From contig LJDB01000096.1 in assembly GCA_001983455.1 (NCBI GenBank), positions 1 through 54,566 on the forward strand: a DNA stretch of 54,566 nucleotides, in the 5' to 3' direction. Below are positions 51,909 to 54,566 of the stretch, piece by piece (the first letter of the stretch is position 1; each line of letters opens with the position of its first letter). A program made the translations under genes and the position numbers. The notes under the pieces are model-generated. The model saw only the letters and a program-made list of their open reading frames with translations. It ran no database searches and was not told the DNA's origin. This DNA is from Candidatus Epulonipiscium fishelsonii (GTDB taxonomy: Bacteria; Bacillota; Clostridia; Lachnospirales; Cellulosilyticaceae).

Positions 51909-53240
51909 ATGAAAGTTATTGTAATTGGTTGTACACACTCAGGAACATTTGCTATAATGAATACTAAAGCTTTATACAAAGATGCAGAAGTTACAGTTTA
52001 CGAAAGAAATAATAATATATCATTTTTATCATGTGGAATAGCTTTAGATGTAGCAAAAGTGATTCCCGATCCAAAAAAATTATTCTATAGTTCACCACAA
52101 GCACTAGCTGAGTTAGGTGTTAATACTAAGATGGAACATGATGTTCAATCTGTCGATTTTGCTAGTAAAACAATTAAAGTTAAAGATTTAAAAACAAAAG
52201 AAGTTTTTGAAGATAGTTACGATAAACTAATTATAACTTTAGGCTCTTGGCCAATTGTTCCAAAATTTGAAGGTGGCGATTTAAAAAATATTTTGCTATG
52301 CAAAAATTATAATCATGCTCAAGAGATAATTAAAGACGCTAAAGGCTCTAAAAATATTGTAGTTATTGGAGCTGGATATATTGGTGTGGAATTAGCAGAA
52401 GCATTTGAAATGTTAGGCAAAAAGACCGTTTTAGTTGATGCTGAACCAAGAATTATGAATAAATATTTAGACAAAACTTATACTGACATTGCGGAAGATG
52501 CATTTAGAAAACATGGGGTAAAAATTGCTACTGGTGAAAAAGTAAGTAAATTTGAAGGGAAAAACGGCAAAGTAACAACCGTTGTAACTGACAAAGGTAA
52601 ATATAAAGCAGACCTAGTAGTTTTATGTATTGGATTTAGACCAAATACAGATTTAGTAAAAGGTCAAATAGATATGTTACCAAATGGTGCAATTATTATT
52701 GATGAATATATGCAAACTAGTCAAGAAGACGTATTTGCAGCAGGAGATTGCTGTGTTGTTTCATACAATCCAGCAGGAGATAAAAGATATATTCCACTTG
52801 CAACAAATGCAGTAAGAATGGGAACTTTAGTTGCTAAAAACCTTGTTAAACCAACTATGAAATATATGGGAACTCAAGGAACATCCGGAATTAAAATCTA
52901 TAAACATAATATTGCTTCAACAGGCTTGACTGAACAAATGGCAAAAGCTACAACAAATTTTGATGTTGCTAGTGTAACAATTACAGATAATGATAGACCA
53001 GAGTTCATGCCATCTTATCAAAAAGTTACAATAACTTTAGTATATGATAAAACTTCAAGAAAAGTTTTAGGTGGACAAATTATAAGTGATAAAGATTTAA
53101 CTCAATATATGAATACACTTTCTGTAGTAATTCAAAATAATATGACTGTTGAAGAACTAGCTATGGTAGACTTTTTCTTCCAACCACACTATAACAAACC
53201 TTATAACTTGCTAAATGCAGTAGCAGCAGCAGCGTTATAA
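51909..53240 (+). CDS. NADH oxidase / CoA-disulfide-reductase-family flavoprotein (443 aa)
   Basis: Rossmann FAD motif at the start (VIVIGCTHSGT, unusual Cys and Thr in the loop), active Cys in SFLSCGIAL, NAD motif VVIGAGYIGVELAEA, second FAD motif VFAAGDC, and the C-terminal dimer domain ending PYNLLNAVAAAAL. The Cys is the redox-active residue of water-forming NADH oxidases (nox) and CoA-disulfide reductases. It helps anaerobes remove O2. AAGGAGCG precedes the ATG. Single gene with terminator. Confidence 0.92.
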   Translation: MKVIVIGCTHSGTFAIMNTKALYKDAEVTVYERNNNISFLSCGIALDVAKVIPDPKKLFYSSPQALAELGVNTKMEHDVQSVDFASKTIKVKDLKTKEVFEDSYDKLIITLGSWPIVPKFEGGDLKNILLCKNYNHAQEIIKDAKGSKNIVVIGAGYIGVELAEAFEMLGKKTVLVDAEPRIMNKYLDKTYTDIAEDAFRKHGVKIATGEKVSKFEGKNGKVTTVVTDKGKYKADLVVLCIGFRPNTDLVKGQIDMLPNGAIIIDEYMQTSQEDVFAAGDCCVVSYNPAGDKRYIPLATNAVRMGTLVAKNLVKPTMKYMGTQGTSGIKIYKHNIASTGLTEQMAKATTNFDVASVTITDNDRPEFMPSYQKVTITLVYDKTSRKVLGGQIISDKDLTQYMNTLSVVIQNNMTVEELAMVDFFFQPHYNKPYNLLNAVAAAAL

Positions 53241-53256
53241 ATATAAATATATTTCT

Positions 53257-53284
53257 AAGCAGAGGCAAAACCTCTGCTTTTTAT
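53257..53284 (+). terminator. Terminator of the NADH oxidase gene
   Basis: AAGCAGAGG (53257-53265) pairs with CCTCTGCTT (53271-53279), followed by TTTAT. Confidence 0.85.
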
Positions 53285-53445
53285 ATTAGTATTAATAGCC
53301 ACATGTCTATGAATTTTAGCTCAACGGCAACAGTCTCTATATTTGATAATATATTTGTAGTCATAAGCATAAATATATGTATAAAATGTATTTTCATGGC
53401 AATACTTTCTTAAAATAATAAAAATTTTTTTTAAGGAGGGCAAGT

Positions 53446-54321
53446 ATGAATATAGGGACAATAGGCAAGTGTTGGCTTTATTTTTTAGAAACACCATTAA
53501 GGAGGCAAACTAACAAAAGAAAAGATATGTTTGACAAAATTAAAACAGAAAATGATAAAGAAATTATAAAAGAACTTGATATTGATTATGTGGGCGATGG
53601 CAAAAAAAATCATTATCTAGACATTTATTCCTGCTTTAATCAAGATGAGAATACTCCTGTTATTATAAATATTCATGGGGGTGGATTAATTTATGGAGAT
53701 AAAGAGTTAAATTTTAATTTTAGCTGTGAACTAGTAAAATTAGGGTTTAAAGTAGTAAATTTGAATTATACACTTATACCAGATGGCACATTCTATACTC
53801 AAGTAAAAGATATTCTTGCTGCATTTACGTTTATATCAAATAATGCACAAAAATATAAATTAAACATAGATAATGTTTATGTAATAGGAGAGTCAGCTGG
53901 TGGACTCTTAGGACTGATGGCAACAAGCATAAGCAGTAGTCAAAATTTACAAGATATATTTGAATGTACAACTAATAATATAAATATTAAAGGCTTAGGA
54001 TTATTATCAATCATGTTAAACACTCAATTAAAAGATGCAGTGCAATTAATAAATCCTTATCTATTTACTAAACAAGACCGTAAACACAAATCCTTTCAAT
54101 ATTTAAAAAATCCCTTAACTGTATTAAAAGAAGCTAAATTTCCAAAGACATATTTAGTGACAAGTGAAGAAGATTTGTTAAACAAAGAAACGTTAGCTTT
54201 AAAAGAAGAACTAGATAAATATGAAATTCCACATAAGATGGCTTATTTTAAAAAAGGCGAAGAGTATTCATTAAATCACTGTTTTCCTATTCATTATACT
54301 AGTTATAGAATAAGGGCGTAA
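53446..54321 (+). CDS. Alpha/beta hydrolase (esterase/lipase-like), 3' end replaced (291 aa)
   Basis: Oxyanion motif HGGGL, nucleophile GESAGG, acid in TSEEDLLN and catalytic His in NHCFPI are all present, so the active site is complete. Related enzymes end some 20-30 residues after the His with a helix of the type E-E-S-x-K-x; here the protein stops at SYRIRA, and the last codons already belong to the structured segment that starts around 54313. The C-terminal helix is therefore missing. AAGGAGGGC precedes the ATG. Confidence 0.8.
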   Translation: MNIGTIGKCWLYFLETPLRRQTNKRKDMFDKIKTENDKEIIKELDIDYVGDGKKNHYLDIYSCFNQDENTPVIINIHGGGLIYGDKELNFNFSCELVKLGFKVVNLNYTLIPDGTFYTQVKDILAAFTFISNNAQKYKLNIDNVYVIGESAGGLLGLMATSISSSQNLQDIFECTTNNINIKGLGLLSIMLNTQLKDAVQLINPYLFTKQDRKHKSFQYLKNPLTVLKEAKFPKTYLVTSEEDLLNKETLALKEELDKYEIPHKMAYFKKGEEYSLNHCFPIHYTSYRIRA

Positions 54322-54566
54322 ACCCCACCCATTTAGGTGTGGTATATAAGCCTTCTCATTCAGTAAGCGTATTGGGTAACTAGTGCGTAGCCATAGTTAA
54401 ATTAACTATGCAATATACTACTTGAATTGCTTGAAATCCCTAAAGCCACTCAAACTACAACGTAAGTATGAAATAAGGCTAAGCGTGAATGTTGCGAAAG
54501 CAGAAAAAATTGATTGGATAATATAAGGTTAAATCCTAAGTATGAAGATAATGGGTAACTAGCAGC
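54313..54566 (+). ncRNA. Candidate structured non-coding RNA / mobile-element end, cut by the window edge
   Basis: No reading frame is supported. Structure seen: ACCCCACC with GGTGTGGT (54322-54343, one mismatch), a 9-bp palindrome CATAGTTAA/TTAACTATG (54392-54410), TGC-GAAA-GCA with a GNRA loop (54493-54502), AGCC/GGCT and AGG/CCT arms, and GGGTAACTAG at 54374-54383 and again at 54553-54562. The first hairpin resembles terminal hairpins of IS200/IS605-type elements, whose RNAs (HEARO/omega-RNA) flank the nuclease gene. It interrupts the hydrolase gene, so it probably moved in. A group II intron is less likely. Family assignment is unproven. Confidence 0.45.

Noticed and set aside
54370..54566. 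Group II intron 5' end, because GTGCG follows a possible exon boundary
   Set aside because: The typical domain I sequence and EBS/IBS pairs could not be identified; the GNRA loop and GTGCG alone are not enough. It should still be tested with a covariance model.

Overview
The window is AT-rich DNA (roughly 30% GC by eye) from a spore-forming member of the Clostridia. The evidence is a spoIIID regulator, a reverse rubrerythrin, the Firmicutes order tig-clpP-clpX-lon-engB, strong AGGAGG-type ribosome binding sites, six tRNA genes without encoded CCA, and frequent TTG/GTG starts. A Lachnospirales-type genome is the best guess; the species cannot be named from sequence alone.

Layout. 1-5.7 kb (minus): a four-gene sensory operon (PAS histidine kinase, CheR-coiled-coil-PAS, B12-binding protein with a probable frameshift, small PAS protein). 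5.8-8.4 kb (minus): membrane protein, mtnN, a small conserved-type protein, spoIIID. 8.6-10.5 kb (minus): a 16S rRNA gene with its own promoter, a leader starting with two tandem 38-bp repeats, and its own terminator; no 23S or 5S follows. 10.5-12.8 kb: CaCA exchanger, reverse rubrerythrin, small unknown protein. 12.9-16.2 kb (minus): a tripartite tricarboxylate transporter with a fused TctC-TctB protein, flanked by relics of a class II aldolase and of a second tctA. 16.6-21.5 kb (plus): rsmA, a low-complexity repeat protein, trmB, trxA, a CBS-ACT protein. 21.7-26.6 kb: LacI regulator behind a perfect cre-like site, then two Gfo/Idh/MocA dehydrogenases and two TIM-barrel isomerases (one frameshifted), probably a keto-sugar pathway. 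26.7-29.3 kb: a decayed Rpn-type nuclease, a YdjM-like protein, an unknown protein. 30.1-38.7 kb: an oligopeptide ABC operon split between its binding protein and permeases by a cluster of Rpn-family genes. 39.0-39.6 kb: tRNA Val-His-Gln-Lys-Leu-Gly. 39.7-48.4 kb: CYTH protein, unknown protein, then the proteostasis block. 48.4-54.3 kb: rhomboid-like protein, PurK-like protein, triple AP2-like protein, NADH oxidase, alpha/beta hydrolase. 54.3-54.6 kb: a structured non-coding segment that replaces the hydrolase 3' end and runs off the window.

The most interesting system is the Rpn cluster at 32.0-34.2 kb. A full-length nuclease gene carries an internal, in-frame ribosome binding site and ATG that would yield its variable C-terminal part alone, as described for the RpnS antitoxins of E. 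coli. The same C-terminal cassette is then repeated twice as stand-alone ORFs at regular 15-nt spacing, followed by a second nuclease-like gene that has lost both the acidic catalytic residue and the C-terminal cassette. Second are the structured RNA at the right edge, probably mobile-element associated, and the unlinked 16S gene with its repeated leader. Several genes show decay, and two frameshifts lie in homopolymer runs, so assembly error must be separated from real slippage or inactivation.
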